A stretch of 64,000 bases of DNA, taken from NCBI GenBank assembly GCA_039720395.1, contig CM077824.1:20607046-20671045 (forward strand). Reading direction: 5' to 3'. Shown here in pieces: positions 12,620 through 25,199 of this stretch (within the stretch, counting starts at the first letter, position 1; each line of letters opens with the position of its first letter). Position numbers and translations under genes: made by a program. This DNA comes from Liquidambar formosana. Taxonomy: Eukaryota > Streptophyta > Magnoliopsida > Saxifragales > Altingiaceae. A model generated the notes under the pieces. That model did no database searches and was not told the DNA's origin. It was given only the letters and a program-made list of their open reading frames with translations.

Positions 12620-14282
12620 TGGGATTATGCCCTAAAGCCAATCATAGAGATGATTGTTTAGGAATTAGGAACAATCATTTGATTTCATTTATATATGTCA
12701 CATTTATTATTGATTTAATAAAAGGGCTTATTCTATTATGTTTATATGCATCATTTATATTTACACAATATGTCCATGGAGTTAGAGTTGAGAATATGAA
12801 ATTACAAAGGATTGTAATTTTGAAACTGTAAATATATTTCTGTACTAAATTCCTAAAGCATTCGTAGTTGAAGGTTCACTATGATGGATAGTAATGAACC
12901 ATAGGACTAGCACTTGTTAGGTTGACTCTTTAGGAGGATAGCTAGTCTCAAGCTATTTGTGTGGAGACACTACAACCAACAAGTGGGTGCCTACTATAAG
13001 AATAGGTACACTAAATGTGACCAAAGATATGAGATAAATTGAATGGAGTTTTAACCTGCCTGTTAATCAGTTTCTCATTGTTATAGTGGTACAAATAATC
13101 TTTAGACTTGAGACACCATAGTTGTCTTATGCATATAGTTTTAGAAGTTTGATAACACTAAGTGCAGATCCTTCTAGGGGTCTGCAAGGGTGTTCATTGG
13201 CCCTACTGCTATGTGTGTGAAGGCATGTGAGTGATCAATAAGGAATCCATCACTCTCAGGAAAAAGAGAGAGAATGTTTCATATATCATTCAGTGATATA
13301 ACTCATTAAATCCATGAGCCCATGGTAGAATGAATATGGAAAGGAGTTTCCATAAGTTCATTATTGAGTTGATATTCATGATTGAGTATAAAGTAATTAA
13401 ACTAAGGACTTGACAGATTTCCATGTCCTATCAGCTCAATTGGAGACATTGTGTGGATGGAAGGATATAATTGTAATCTATAAACTATAACAGAAGGGTT
13501 CTCTGTAAGATAACTATTCACCTTATTAAGGACCACACCATGAGCCATATGGTAGGTGTTATTTATGGTTAGTAGAAGCCCTAATTGATATAAATGAGTT
13601 ATAATCAATTAGGAAGTTGAAAAGAGTTCCAATTAGACCCTTAATGGAAAGAGTTCCATTGTGCACACTTTGTGCTATACCTACTACTTGATGATGTGAA
13701 CCGAATGGGTCACACGCTTATCATGCTAAGAGAGCTTTAAAGTCTATGAGGGAAAGGGCATAAATGAATAAAAGAAGAATTCTTAAGGGCCAAGCTTGTA
13801 TAGGATACAAACTAGAGGGGTTATTGTGTAATTAAGAGTAATTACACAAAACCTATTAGGGATTGGAATCCCCCTAGGGCCGGCCCTATTAGTGGCTTTA
13901 AATAGCCTTGTTATGATGTGATGACATCATCACAATCACTCTCCCCAAAGGCTGGCTGAAATTTGCATAAGCCTCTCTCTCTCTTCTCTTCTCTACTTCT
14001 AGCAAGAACAAGGAAGAAAGAAGGAAAGACTTGAAGCTCAAGCTAGGTGTGGATACCATTGGAGGCAGTACACTTGGACTGCTTGTTCTCTACTGTCTGG
14101 ATTTAAAGCTTGGAGCAAAAAGGAGAAGACAAATCAAACTGTAAGTAATTCTACCCTCTTCTAATTAGGGTTTTGTTTGTGTTTAAGCATAATTGGATTT
14201 ATGGGTTAAGGAATCAATTGGGGAAAGTTTTGTTTATCAATTCATTCCGCATTTTGTTTTCCTTCTAGTTCGATTCCCAACA
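12620..14282 (+). mobile_element. Solo LTR with candidate 5-bp target duplication
   Basis: The stretch begins TGGGATTATGCCC and ends GATTCCCAACA, so the ends are TG...CA with complementary TGGGA/TCCCA. The pentamer GGAGT precedes it (12615-12619) and also follows it (14283-14287), as expected for a retroviral-type integration. No gag, pol or second LTR lies nearby, so the internal region was probably lost by LTR-LTR recombination. A TTTAAATAG near 13898 could be the TATA element of the LTR promoter. The canonical start of this LTR group may be TGTTGGGA, in which case the first bases were lost and the GGAGT match could be chance. Confidence 0.65.
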
Positions 14283-14634
14283 GGAGTAAACCCAAGAAAC
14301 CAATGTTAAGGGCCCATCTAGCCATAGCATGAGCCATACTGTTTGCAACTTCTGGAACCTGAACAAACGATGAAGAAGAAAGAAGCTTGCAACCTTCTTT
14401 TATGTGTGCTATCATCACCTCACCTCATAAGTCCACGAAGGTTTAGCTGAGATATTTGTAATGTTTGAGATAACAGCCAAAGCATCTCTCTCAAAAGTTA
14501 TTTTTTCTTAGCCTTGTTCTAATGCAAGCACCATTGCAAGCCTAGCCGCCTTAGCTTCCATAAAATGTGTTACTAATTGATAAGTAAGTTTCAATTTCAT
14601 TGACTAATTGAGTTAGGAAAACTCTTACCTAAAA

Positions 14635-15383
14635 GTGGATTAATTAACAATTTGCCCTTTTTTAAAATGGGAAAAAGACAAAACAGTGGGTCAAAATAAA
14701 AATAATCCTTAAAAAGAGGATCAAAACTCTCATATTTCTTTGAAAGTGTCAATAATGTACTTTAATTCCAAAAAGAGGGGATTTAGAATCAAATGTCCAT
14801 TATACTCTATTTTAGTAACAAATTTTCTTTTTTTACCCTACCCAAATCTTATTAGATTGTTTCCTCTCTCCTTATTAAATAAAACTTAAATAATATTTCT
14901 CTTATGTGTTGAGAAAGAGAAAAAAAAATGATTTTCTTCCTTTTTTTTTTTTTGGTAATTGTTTATTGAAAAGCCTGATTTAAATTTAATCACATACCCA
15001 ACGGTTGGAAAAAATAAAAATAGAAATGAAAAACTTTTCAAAAACAAATGTGTAGATTATTATTATTATTCTAGTTAAAAAAATATACATGATCGGTTTT
15101 TTTGAATTATGTTTTGAAACTTTTAAATTAGAAGAGAAGAGATGGGTTTAATGTGAGAAGAGTATTTAGGTGAGAAAAAAATAATAATAATAAGAAGGGT
15201 AAAATGGTTATTATAAAATGGCATATGGTAGATCCCTTCTTTTTGGGATTCAAGTTTATTACTATCATTTTAAATGGAATAAGAGAGATTTGACGCTTTA
15301 TTTGAATTATTTTTATTTTGACCCACCATTTGGTCATTCTCCATTTTAAAATAGAGGGAGGTGAATGTAATTTATCCTTATAC
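14635..15383. mobile_element. Inverted-repeat DNA element with about 180-bp arms
   Basis: The left arm (about 14640-14815) and the reverse complement of the right arm (about 15195-15383) align along their length. Shared stretches include GTGGGTCAAAATAAAAATAAT and TCCCAAAAAGA-GGGAT. The outer ends read GGAT(T/A)AATTA. The roughly 380-bp centre is AT-rich and non-coding. This has the form of a non-autonomous element with long terminal inverted repeats, but I could not find a convincing target duplication. The minus-strand frame at 15128-15385 is translation of the right arm and not a gene. Confidence 0.65.
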
Positions 15384-15389
15384 AAGTCA

Positions 15390-17750
15390 TGTTATGCATC
15401 TCGAATCTAAAATTTTACTACCGAGTCATTTGAATTTGCGGGTCACATTACCTTTGTTGGTGTTACTATATTAATATTCATGACTAGATCCATATATTTA
15501 AACAAAATTGAATTGGGAAATAACCATTTCAAGGTACTATATATTGTACACATGTGTTGCATGCAAATTTTTTCCAACACTAAAGTGATTTTATCTATAA
15601 AAAATTTATTTACGTGTAGATGTTTTACTTTTAAATATGATAATTTTATTTGAGTTCATAGTTACTACAGTCTCGATAAACTCCTATCCACCTTTGTCGA
15701 TAAAATTTTAAAATATTTGAATAATTTATTATTTAGAGAATAAAATGGTTTTATTTATTTTTATCCATGGCGAATAAATGCCAATTTCAAGATTTTAATT
15801 TTGACTTGCAACAACAACTTAAGAGTAAGAAAGGAAGAAGAAGAAGAAGAAGAAGAAGAAGAAGAAGAAGCAACTACAATAGGAAAAATAGTGGGATCCT
15901 AAACTTGTCCCAAATAAGACAAATGGCACAAGCTTCAAAAATCCAACTATAAAATTAAAAAAAATAGGCAAACAAAAATAAGGTCTGCAAAGTGTATAGC
16001 GTGTCATTTACTTTAAGCGTTGAAGTGCCATTGGCCAATACGATAATCTTTATGTCGCTTGAGCAGGGCAAAAGTGAAGCTTGGAATAGAATTTTTTTCA
16101 AAAAGAATCTGTTTTAGATTACAATTTATTTGTTTTAGGATTATATATTTTTTCTAAAGATAAAGATTATTAATACATGTAGATTGTCTTTTTCTCAAAC
16201 CAAGGGTAAAAGGGTATATATATACTTTTAAGTAAGAGTGATATTGTCAATCAAAAGTTTTTTTACTTAAGAAACTTATATAATTAGTTTAGATAATTGG
16301 GTTTTAGTAATAACCACATTGTAGTTCTCACAACAAGGGCTTTTAGCGTGGGCTAGGATATAGTAGTCGCGAAAGTGGTCCCTTTAGTACACTTTGAGAA
16401 AGGCTACTACGAGGATTCCTTCTGTAGGTGTATTGACAAGCTCTTCCTATATATATTTTTAAAAGATATTGCACAAATCTAAGGCATGCACCACATTATT
16501 AGATAGAGTCATATATAGTGGATCCTTTATATGTTATCCCTACGAAATTTCAATTAAAAAAAATGCCGAATGAGATGCACCAATTTGATGTTCCCCCTCA
16601 TTTAACCATGTTTGATGAGAATTTTGAGTCAATTTTAAGGGGCTTATGGACTTTTTATTTTTATTTTTATTTATTAAAAGAGAGCCTAACATGCCATTAG
16701 GCTTTACAATGGGGTAGCCTACCCGCTTCCCATAACCCCCTCCCCCATACACACGCATTTGGGACGAATTGAAAAGTAGATACCACTTTATCAGAAATCA
16801 ATCTCCAAGGCAGGTATGCTCTAAGGCTAGCTCTTCTTTTTCACCCCTTTTGAAATTATGGGGACTTGATCCGGACACTTTCTATACGCCAAAAGATCAA
16901 ACCTTCCTATGGAAAGCTTGTTCTTGCGAGAACCTACCCAGCCAGGGACCTCAGCCATGTAGTGACCCTTAGCTTTGACCTCAATATATGTGTGGTGGGG
17001 AAACTGCAAATGTGTTGTGGGCAAGGCGGGCAATGCTCCCTGGTAGGTGTGTGGAGTAGCCTATTTGCACATCCATATTTTGCACCAAAAAAATAATAAT
17101 AAAAAGAGAAAAATTATGGGTTAGTTCTTGCGGGAAAATCGACATTAGGTTTGGATACTGTAATTCTATGGAAGGCATACTTGCACATACCATAGGAAAT
17201 AGTTATACCCAATGCCGGCTTTAATTGAAAGTGAAAGCGGGGCAGTCTAAGTTTTCTTGTCAACCTCTCATTATACATGGACTGTTTTAGCATTACAGCT
17301 AGCCAAATGATGACCATAAAAATAATGAAGTGGATTTTTCTTCACCCTTTCATTCGTCTTCTTCTATTTCCTCTTCTTTTTTTCTTTTTTTGTCGTGGTC
17401 ATGAGTTGACTATTACTGCTTTTAACAATGAAAATTTGTAATATAAGTATTTTCCCATTATACATTTGCTTATGCATTTAATTTCAACCATTTATTTCTT
17501 CGAAGAGTAAATAAATCATTCCCCATCAGATAGATATATATCTGCACATGCAAGCTTTTTCTATTCCCTATCAAACAATAAAAAATTACTAGATGGTTAA
17601 ATGGGGCTCTCTCCAATGGTGGCTAAGGATCATTTTCATAAAACTAACCGTGGTTAAGGATCATTTGCAAATTATGTGGAATATTTATACTTCCCATTAT
17701 ACATGGTACATTATACATGCAACTCCACTTTGCAGCATCTACAACCCATA
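15390..17750. other. No gene recognised; (GAA)n at 15828-15870
   Basis: AT-rich DNA with a GAA/AAG triplet tract at about 15828-15870. Several overlapping short frames occur between 16500 and 17320 on both strands. None contains a recognisable domain and no frame dominates, so I treat them as chance. Confidence 0.4.
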
Positions 17751-17751
17751 A

Positions 17752-17875
17752 ATGACAGATTTTTAGAAAAATTAATTTCTTCTACAAAGTTGTTTAAAAT
17801 TATATTTTATAATGGAAAATACAGTCAATTTTCGTGAAAAACTTTTATATATTTCATAAAACCTAGCTTGACTGT
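17752..17875 (-). repeat. Half copy of the foldback element at 1-306
   Basis: From AAATGACAGATTTT to TTTCATAAAACCTA the sequence follows the right half of the 1-306 element (about 195-300), including the CAAAGTTGT-TAAAATTATA block and the terminal TTTCATAAAACCT. The left half and the hairpin partner are missing, so it is a truncated member of the same family. Confidence 0.55.
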
Positions 17876-17879
17876 TCGA

Positions 17880-19054
17880 TCGTCATAATTATTGTGGGAA
17901 TCTCAAGATATAGTACTTCTCAGTTTTCATAGTCAAATAAATGACTATTTAAGGATCCTACATATAAAATTTCTATCAAAAAAATGAGATGTCACTTGCT
18001 TAGATGTGATAATCAAAATTTATTATTGTCTCTTATCTTGGGGTGCCAATAGAAACCATTCAAACTAAGCTCCCACCAAAGCCCAAGTCCGAAAAGAGAC
18101 ATTCTCAACACAGTTTAATTGGAATTCTTCATTAGTTTTGACCAACGCGTGTGGGCATGTTATAACATATTTTTGGTTGTTTTTTAACTAATAAAATGAT
18201 CTCAATGAGATAAACTTAATAATACGACGCATGTGTTAAATAGAATTTTCTAAATAGCTTACAAAAAAAAAGGGGGGGGGGGGCAAACAAACAAACAGAC
18301 AGGCCAACTCACAACAAAAGTTGAAATAGGATGAGAGTCCTATTAGCAGCCTTACTTCTGCACAACTTATAGGAATATTCACTCCTAATTGAAAGAAGTC
18401 ATATTTTAGTTAAGAATTCAAGCCAAAGCTTCTATTTACGAAAAATAAAGAGAATTGAGTGCTCAAACAAGAGGTCAAAGAAGCTTCTAGTTAAAAATGT
18501 TCCTTTTTATTGCTTGGATAGAGTGATTTCAATCTCTTTTTGTAGTAAGGGCCTGTAAACAAAAAGTTTATTAACAATTAGCTAAGAGGGTGGCTATTGC
18601 AATCCCTTGAGTTTATTTGTAAACTCAATAGAAAGGAGAAACGATTCCTCGTTCGCCATAGCAAGGAGAAGAGATTCCACCAACATAATTTTTTTAGCAT
18701 CTTTTAATGAAACCACATCCAGTTCAGTCATTACTATTTTTTTTTTTCTTTCTCTTCCTTTTTGAGTCATCGTCGTTTTGCTGGTGACGAAGCCTGAAGA
18801 AACCCCCTCTTTAAGCCTAGCGAGTTCACCATACTCTTTCTTGTACCTGAATGGCACTTCACCTTACATAGTGTTTTATTTTCAATATTTTGTGCACTTA
18901 GCAAAAGAGAAAAATTCCAATTTAGGCAACATGCAATTGTTGTTGCTCCCAATAGGGCATAGTTAATCAATAACACAAGTTGCAGTTATAGCGTTAAAGC
19001 TTCCAAATCTAACAAAGTCAAAAGCCTTGAAAAACCTTTGATACAAATTGGATA
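17880..19054. other. No gene recognised
   Basis: AT-rich, with a G-run at 18272-18283 followed by CAAACAAACAAACAG. Short frames on both strands at 18594-18976 overlap one another and show no known domain. Confidence 0.4.
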
Positions 19055-19078
19055 GAGAAAGCCTCTACAAAGGGGACG

Positions 19079-20416
19079 ATGGAGAACGCTAAAACTCACC
19101 AACGTAGTGAAGAAGAAATGGACCATTTCTAAAGGAATGTCAAGAAAATTAAAGCTAACACAGAAGATGCTTCTAGCATGGAGTTGGACTCCTCTAATGA
19201 AGGCGATGTGACTATGTCTATAATGGTGGACCAGGGAGGGCAGGTTGATATGAGTGGGATAATAATGATATCAGAGGAAAAGGGCATAGAGGAGGTGGGA
19301 CCCTCTTCCTTTAAAGACAAGCTTATGGCTGCAACTCATTAGAGTAATGAGGAAAGAAGATTGGATTTTTGCCCAGAAAAGGACTTATTAGGAGATGAGC
19401 TACCTGAATGGAGACCGACAAATGCTTAAATACCTCTCATTATAGCCTCCAAGGATGAGATAAATCGCCTTCGTCAGCTTTGGCGTAGATCCTTAATTAT
19501 TAAGCCTTTTGGGAAATCTATAGGTTACCAATACTTATGTTCATGAGTTGAGAAACTGTGGAGACTGAGGAGAAGATATGAAGCTCTAGATTTGGGCATG
19601 ACTATTTTCTTTTTAAGTTTGACTTGTTTGAGGATAGAGATGTTGTGCTAATAGAGGGTCCATGGATTGTAGCTGATCATTATGTCACGGCATGGTCTTG
19701 GACGCCAAAGTTCTAGCCGGACAAAGACCAGATTTCATCCACCCCTGTGTGGGTTAGACTACTAGGCCTACCTATCGAGTACTATGATGAGGAGTTTCTT
19801 ACTAAAGTAGTAACACTTTAGGGAAATTTATTAAGATAGACCAGAACACTGCCCTAGTTTCTAGAGGCAAGTTTGCCAGACTATGTGTAGAGGTGGATAT
19901 GAATAGCCCCTTGGTTTCTAAGGTTGTTATTTATGATTTTCTTTAACGAGTGGAATATAAGGGTATCAATACGATTTGCTACTCATGTGGACTGATGGGC
20001 TATGTGGAGGGAGTTTGCCCGGCAAAAAAGAAGACAGCGGAAGAAGGCGTTGCTCCAATGGAGGTTACCCATCCAGAACCAGTGATAGGCCTAACTGTGG
20101 TGGTAGGGGAGAGTAACTTTGGCATCATCACGGAGGAGGAAAATTTTGGCCTTTGAATGAAGGTTACGCGTCAAAATCATAGGCCTACTCAAGTGCGTGC
20201 AAATTTTGAGCGAGTGGGTAATACGCCGAAGGAAGGTGTGCAATTACAGCTAGGCATTGCTCCACCCACGCGACAAGGATCAAGATACGAAATTCTAGGT
20301 GGTGATTCTAGTGATGTGCCTATTCAATCTGGCTTTTCTACTGTGCCTCACCCATCCTCTGAGCATCATCGTAGCTCCCAAGAAGTGTCTGGTGGTGGTA
20401 ATAATATAGGGGTCTA
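19079..20416 (+). pseudogene. LINE ORF1 (DUF4283 plus zinc knuckle), decayed
   Basis: The frame opens with ATG at 19079 (MENAKTHQ...) and keeps SFKDKLM and then a DUF4283-type block: HDYFLFKFD, VLIEGPWIVADHY, STPVWVRLLGLPIEYYDE. This domain is typical of plant LINE ORF1 products, which bind the element RNA in the ribonucleoprotein particle. A CCHC knuckle follows at about 19976-20020, but reads C-x2-C-x4-Tyr-x4-C, with the zinc-binding His replaced by Tyr. Stops near 19132, 19340, 19427, 19543, 19713 and 19945 and several frame changes break it. The tail (20041-20416) is low in recognisable features. Confidence 0.8.
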
Positions 20417-20995
20417 GCCAAAAATAGGCCTAGTCCTCCCAGGCGTACATAAAGCTCTATCGAGATATGGAACACTACTCCTTAGGATAAAGCCATGCGG
20501 AAAAGTAGACATGCCATTTCAGGGAAGGGAAAGGAACCACAATTGGCTCCTATTACGATAACAAACCTCTCTAAAGATAATTCTTATCACGTTCACCCTC
20601 ACCATTCCACTAAGGTGCTCATTAAACCTCATAACCCCATCCTTCCTTGTCACTAATCCTCTTCTTGTTGCCCATCTCCCACTCCCCACTTGGCTTATCA
20701 TCCATCTGATCCACCTGACTATGCAGACCCCAAAGCTAGCCCCACCGAAAATATTGACATGGCCAATGGAGAATAGTCCCCTGAACCTTGTACGAGTTGG
20801 GGTGGATGTATTAATCGGATATGGTAACAGTCCCACCACGATTCAGGGTGGTGAACATTATAGTCAATTTAATGCCAATGGTCGAGAACCAACCCGTATA
20901 TAAGGTGGTGTTCCAGGAGGATCTACTCGAGAGATTTGCCCGTCTGGGCATAGTACAGGAGCTTAGAGCTTCACCACCCCTTCATCCTTGTTTAA

Positions 20996-23900
20996 TGAAG
21001 ATCATAGTGTAGAATAGCAGAGGTGTAGGTAACCGTACCTTCACTAGAAATATGAGAAACCTTATTAGAGATCATAATCCATCTATATTTGTTGTGTTAG
21101 AAACCTGGCTTTTTGGAGAGGCAGCAATCGTATCAGTTTAGGGGAGAAAATTATTGTCGATGCTAACAATAGATCCGGAGGTATTTTGATGGTGTGGAAC
21201 CCAAATATGCTTGATGTCTAAACCCTTTCAATGTCTACCCAGAAGATTGATGTCTTAATCTCGAGGCGAGAGTCTGATTGGTTGCTTTCAGTAGTGTATG
21301 CTAGCCCAAATTCTCAAAATAAAGGCCTCTTATGGGAGGCAATAAAAGAGGAAGCAGAGGTTTATAATCTGCCATGGTTGGTGGTAGAGGATTTGAATGA
21401 TGTAGCATTGCAATTAGAGAAATATGGGTGTTCAACTAGTAATATCCGGTGTAGGAAGTTCAATGAAGCAGTTTACGTGAGTAACCTGGTCGATTTGGAG
21501 TTTAAAGGCCCTCGATTCACCTAGACAAATTGCAAACACGAAATTCATCTTATTAGAGAGCGCTTTGACAAACCGATGGCAAACTTACATTGGAAAACCT
21601 ACTTCCCAAATGTGTTAGTCACCTATTTGCCTTGAACCCATTCAGATCACTACCTTCTTCTTATTGATCTTGAAGGCTCCCCTCGTCCTAACCCAGACTT
21701 AAAACCTTTCAGATTTGAAGCTACTTGGATGGAACATCCTAATTTTGCTGAGCTTGCTCGAGAGGTTGGGTTTCCTTTAGATTTAAATCTTCTTGCTATT
21801 CTCTCTCATTTTAAAAACAAGTTACAAAAGTGGAATAAGGATACCTTCAGAAACATTTTAAAAAAATAAGCTCTGGATTCTTGCTAGATTAGAGGGCATA
21901 CAACGATCCCTCTATCAATCCTTGAAAAAGAGCTCACTTGTCAGTTCAATGATCTCCTTCTTCAAGAAGAAATTCTATGGTATCAAAAATCTAGAGTGAA
22001 GTGGCTTCAATTTGGAGATAAAAACATAGAGTATTTCCACACAACTGCATTGTCTTTACGTAGAAGAAATAAAATTAATATGCTTAAAGTTGATGAAAAT
22101 ACTTAGGTAATTGACAAAGATTCTATTCGGAAGTTGTTGATTGAGAATTTCAAAGTGCTTTATGGATCGAACAATATCAGCTCGGTTGCTCTGATCCTTC
22201 CTTCTGCTCGTAAATTGCAAGATCACATGGTCAGGAAACTTCTTGCTCCTCTGTTCAATGGAGAAATTAAGCAAGCTCTTGATGGAATGGGTCCTTTTAA
22301 AGCCCCGGGCCCTGATGGTGTCCAAGCAATCTTTTATCAAAAGCATTGGGAAATTATTAAAGAGAAACTTTGTTATTTAGTCAGACAAGCCTTTATTAGT
22401 GGGGTGGTTCCTTCAGGTATTAACCAAACTCATATAGCTCTTATTCCTAAAGTTGATGCTCCGGAAAGGGTGACTAATTTTTGACCTATTAGTCTCCGCA
22501 ATGTCACTTACAAGTTGATCACTAAGGTTCTTGTGAATTGTTTGAGGCCTTGGTTGAAGTAAATTATTAGCCCAAACCAATGTAGCTTTATTCCAGGGAG
22601 GCAAGCCTTAGACAACATTATCTTAACTCAAGAAATGATCTATTCCATGAAGAAAATGAGAGGAGTAGGGGGAGGCATGGCCATTAAAGTTGACCTTGAC
22701 AAGGTTTATGATCGAGTTAATTGAGGGTTCCTTAGCCAAACTCTCCTTGAGTTCAATTTTCCCTTTAAATGGATAAATCTAATTATGGCTTATGTTACCA
22801 CGGAAATGTCAGTGTTAATCAAGAGTGAGAAAACTGATTTCTTTAATAACTATTGTGGTCTACAACAAGGAGATCCCCTATCCCCTTATCTGTTTGTGCT
22901 CATTATAAAAAGGCTTTCAAGATGTATTGAGAAGGCAGTGGAGCATAAGGAGTAGCAAAGGCTTAAATTTACGAGAGGAGGCCCTGTTATTTCTCACCTC
23001 TTCTTTGCTAATGATTTAATTCTTTTCTCTAAAGCCTTAAACTCCCAAGATGAAGTGATTAACAAGTGCCTAAATGATTTCTGTTGGGCAGCAGGACAAA
23101 GAATCAATGGTAAGAAATCTAAAATTTTATGTTCTCCAAAGGTGACCAATGTTCAGCAACATAACATTGCTACTAAGATGGATATGGGGTTAACTAGTAA
23201 TATGGGCAAATATTTGGGGGTTCCTCTTTATTATTCCAAACTGGGGAAAAGCACTTATCACCATGTGGTTGAGAAGGTTCAAGTGCACTTAGCAGGTTGG
23301 AAAACTAAGTGCTTATCTTTTGCAAGTAGAGCTACCTTGATTCAATCTGTCACGTCCACTATTCCTTTTTACTCAATGCAAACGGCAATGGTTCCTAAAG
23401 GAACATGTGATTATATTAACAAGTTGAATAGAAAGTTTCTCTGGGGCAGCTCCTCTCAAGCTCGAAAAGTGCACTTAGTTCAGTGGGAAAAAGTCTATCA
23501 ACCTAAAGACAAAGGGGGTCTTAGGCTAATAAATATTGAAAACCAGAATAAAACTCTCCTCACCAAATTGGGGTGGAGAATGTTGAAGGATAGAGATAGT
23601 CTATGGACAGCGGTGATGAATCACAAGTACCTAAGAGGGCAGGACTTATTATCTTATGTTCCTCCTAGCAACATTTTGCCCCAATGGAGAAGTTTAGTTA
23701 AGACCCTTCCTTGCTTGAATGAGGGTCTGAAATGGAAGATTGGAGATGGGAACAAGGTGAACATCTGGTCTGATAATTGGTTGGGCCCAAGATTAATTCA
23801 AGATATGATTCAAGGGCCCATTCATGAGAATGATAAGTACCGGACAGTTAGCGATCTAATTAGTGCTTCTGAAGCGTGGGACTTGAGTCAGACCCCGATT

Positions 23901-25020
23901 CCAAGGGAAGTAAAAAAGCTCATCCTTGGCATTCCTATCCCTATAAAGCATAACTCCACAGACTCTTTGATATGGAGACACTCCCTAATGGAAGCTTTAC
24001 TACTAAGATGGCTTACATGAATGTTGAGGCTGCTTCATCTCACTTCCCAAAGTCTGAATTTAGGAAAATTTGGAAATTCAAAGGACCTCAAAGAATTAAG
24101 ACCTTCCTATGGCTAGCCTGTGAAGATCGACTTCTTACTAACCATCTTAGATGTAGAAGGGGTATGGTAGAGAGTTCTTGCTGCACAATTTGTGATATGG
24201 GAGAGGAGAATACCTTGCATGTGCTTCAGGATTGCAAAGATGCTCATGACATTTGGAACAAGTTAGTGGCTTTGTCCCCTCAAAGAAGCTTCTTTTCTGC
24301 CAACTTAGAGGAGTGGGTGGTGTCTAATGTGAATTTGGATCAATATGGAAGCAACCATAGCCCCTCTTGGAGCCTCTTTTTTGCTATTACTTATTAGTTA
24401 TTATGGAAGAATAGTAACAAGAAAATTTTCAACAATAATCCAATGCAAACTAACATTCTATGGCAGCATATTTGGAAATTGGCTAATGAGTTCATGCATA
24501 GTATTCATAAAACCCAGACCTCCCCTCCTAAACAGGAAGTTCTTGTTGGTTGGGTGCCTCCTCCTTATAGTTGGGTTAAAGTAAATACTGATGGGAGCCT
24601 TATGGAAAAGGACAGAGTTGTAGGGGTAGGGGGTCTTATCAGAAATGAGCAGGGGATGGATTGTTGGCTTCTCCATTCATGGCAGTTACTGCTCTAGTTC
24701 AGCAGTAGAGCTTTTAGGCGCAAGGCAAGGTCTTATGCTAGCATGGGAGAAAAGCTTTCGGAAGATCATTTTCGAGATTGACTCTAAAGATGCTATGGAA
24801 TCAATTATTAATCCAAATGATGAACTTGACCCTCTCGGAGCCCTCATCCAAGATTGTAAAGATTTTACGAATAGGAACTGGGATTGTAGAGTTACCCATA
24901 CTTTAAGGGAAGGGAATTGTTGCACTAATTTCCTTGCTAAGAGTGGTGCGCTTGCTCAAGACAATTTATGTATCTTTGAATCCCCCCGTGGGTATGCAAA
25001 CCTTGCTTCTGCAAGATGCT
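20996..25020 (+). pseudogene. LINE ORF2 (endonuclease, reverse transcriptase, RNase H), decayed
   Basis: Starts MKIIV-stop-NSRGVGN at 20996, the usual N-terminus of the APE-like endonuclease (W of WNSRG has become a stop). SDHYLLLI near 21650 is the endonuclease C-terminal SDH motif. The reverse transcriptase follows: FKAPGPDGVQ (22297), FIPGRQALDNI, IKVDLDKVYDRV, GLQQGDPLSPYLF and FFANDLILF (23005). The catalytic F-A-D-D motif therefore has Asn for the first Asp. A long open stretch (23055-24020) covers the thumb and connection, then zf-RVT with CTICDMGEENTLHVLQDC. RNase H begins VKVNTDGSL (24583) and continues after a frameshift near 24650 with EIDSKDAM. At least eight in-frame stops are present. 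Confidence 0.88.
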
Positions 25021-25058
25021 AGTGGGGTTCTTTTCCCAAATTTGTTAGGTTGTAATTT

Positions 25059-25084
25059 CTTCTTCTTCTTCTTCTTCTTCTTCT

Positions 25085-25116
<32 letters not shown>

Positions 25117-25160
25117 CCTGTCTTTTGAATCAAAAAAAAAAAAAAAAAAAAAAAAAAAAG
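25059..25160. repeat. (CTT)n, T-run and poly(A) at the LINE 3' end
   Basis: CTT triplets run into about 30 T, then CCTGTCTTTTGAATC and about 27 A. The short unique string before the A-run is the probable 3' terminus of the element. Frames crossing this tract are homopolymer artefacts. Confidence 0.85.
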
Positions 25161-25199
25161 AAACAAGAAAAGAAAAGAGTAAGCCTCTACTTATGGTAT

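Larger units (their letters stand above)
19069..25176 (+). mobile_element. L1-type LINE, nearly full length, inactivated
   Basis: A non-LTR retrotransposon carrying, in order, a gag-like ORF1 with a zinc knuckle, an APE-type endonuclease, reverse transcriptase, a zf-RVT-like region and an RNase H domain. It ends in a T-rich tract and a poly(A) tail (25131-25159). GAGAAAGCCTCTAC at 19055-19068 recurs with one mismatch as GAGTAAGCCTCTAC at 25177-25190, just past the tail, and is the likely target-site duplication. If so, the copy starts only 10 bp before the ORF1 ATG, meaning a very short leader or slight 5' truncation. Many stops and frameshifts show it cannot move by itself. Confidence 0.9.

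Noticed and set aside
18594..18976. Overlapping frames on both strands before the LINE
   Set aside because: No domain, mutual overlap, and no splice or start context to choose one.
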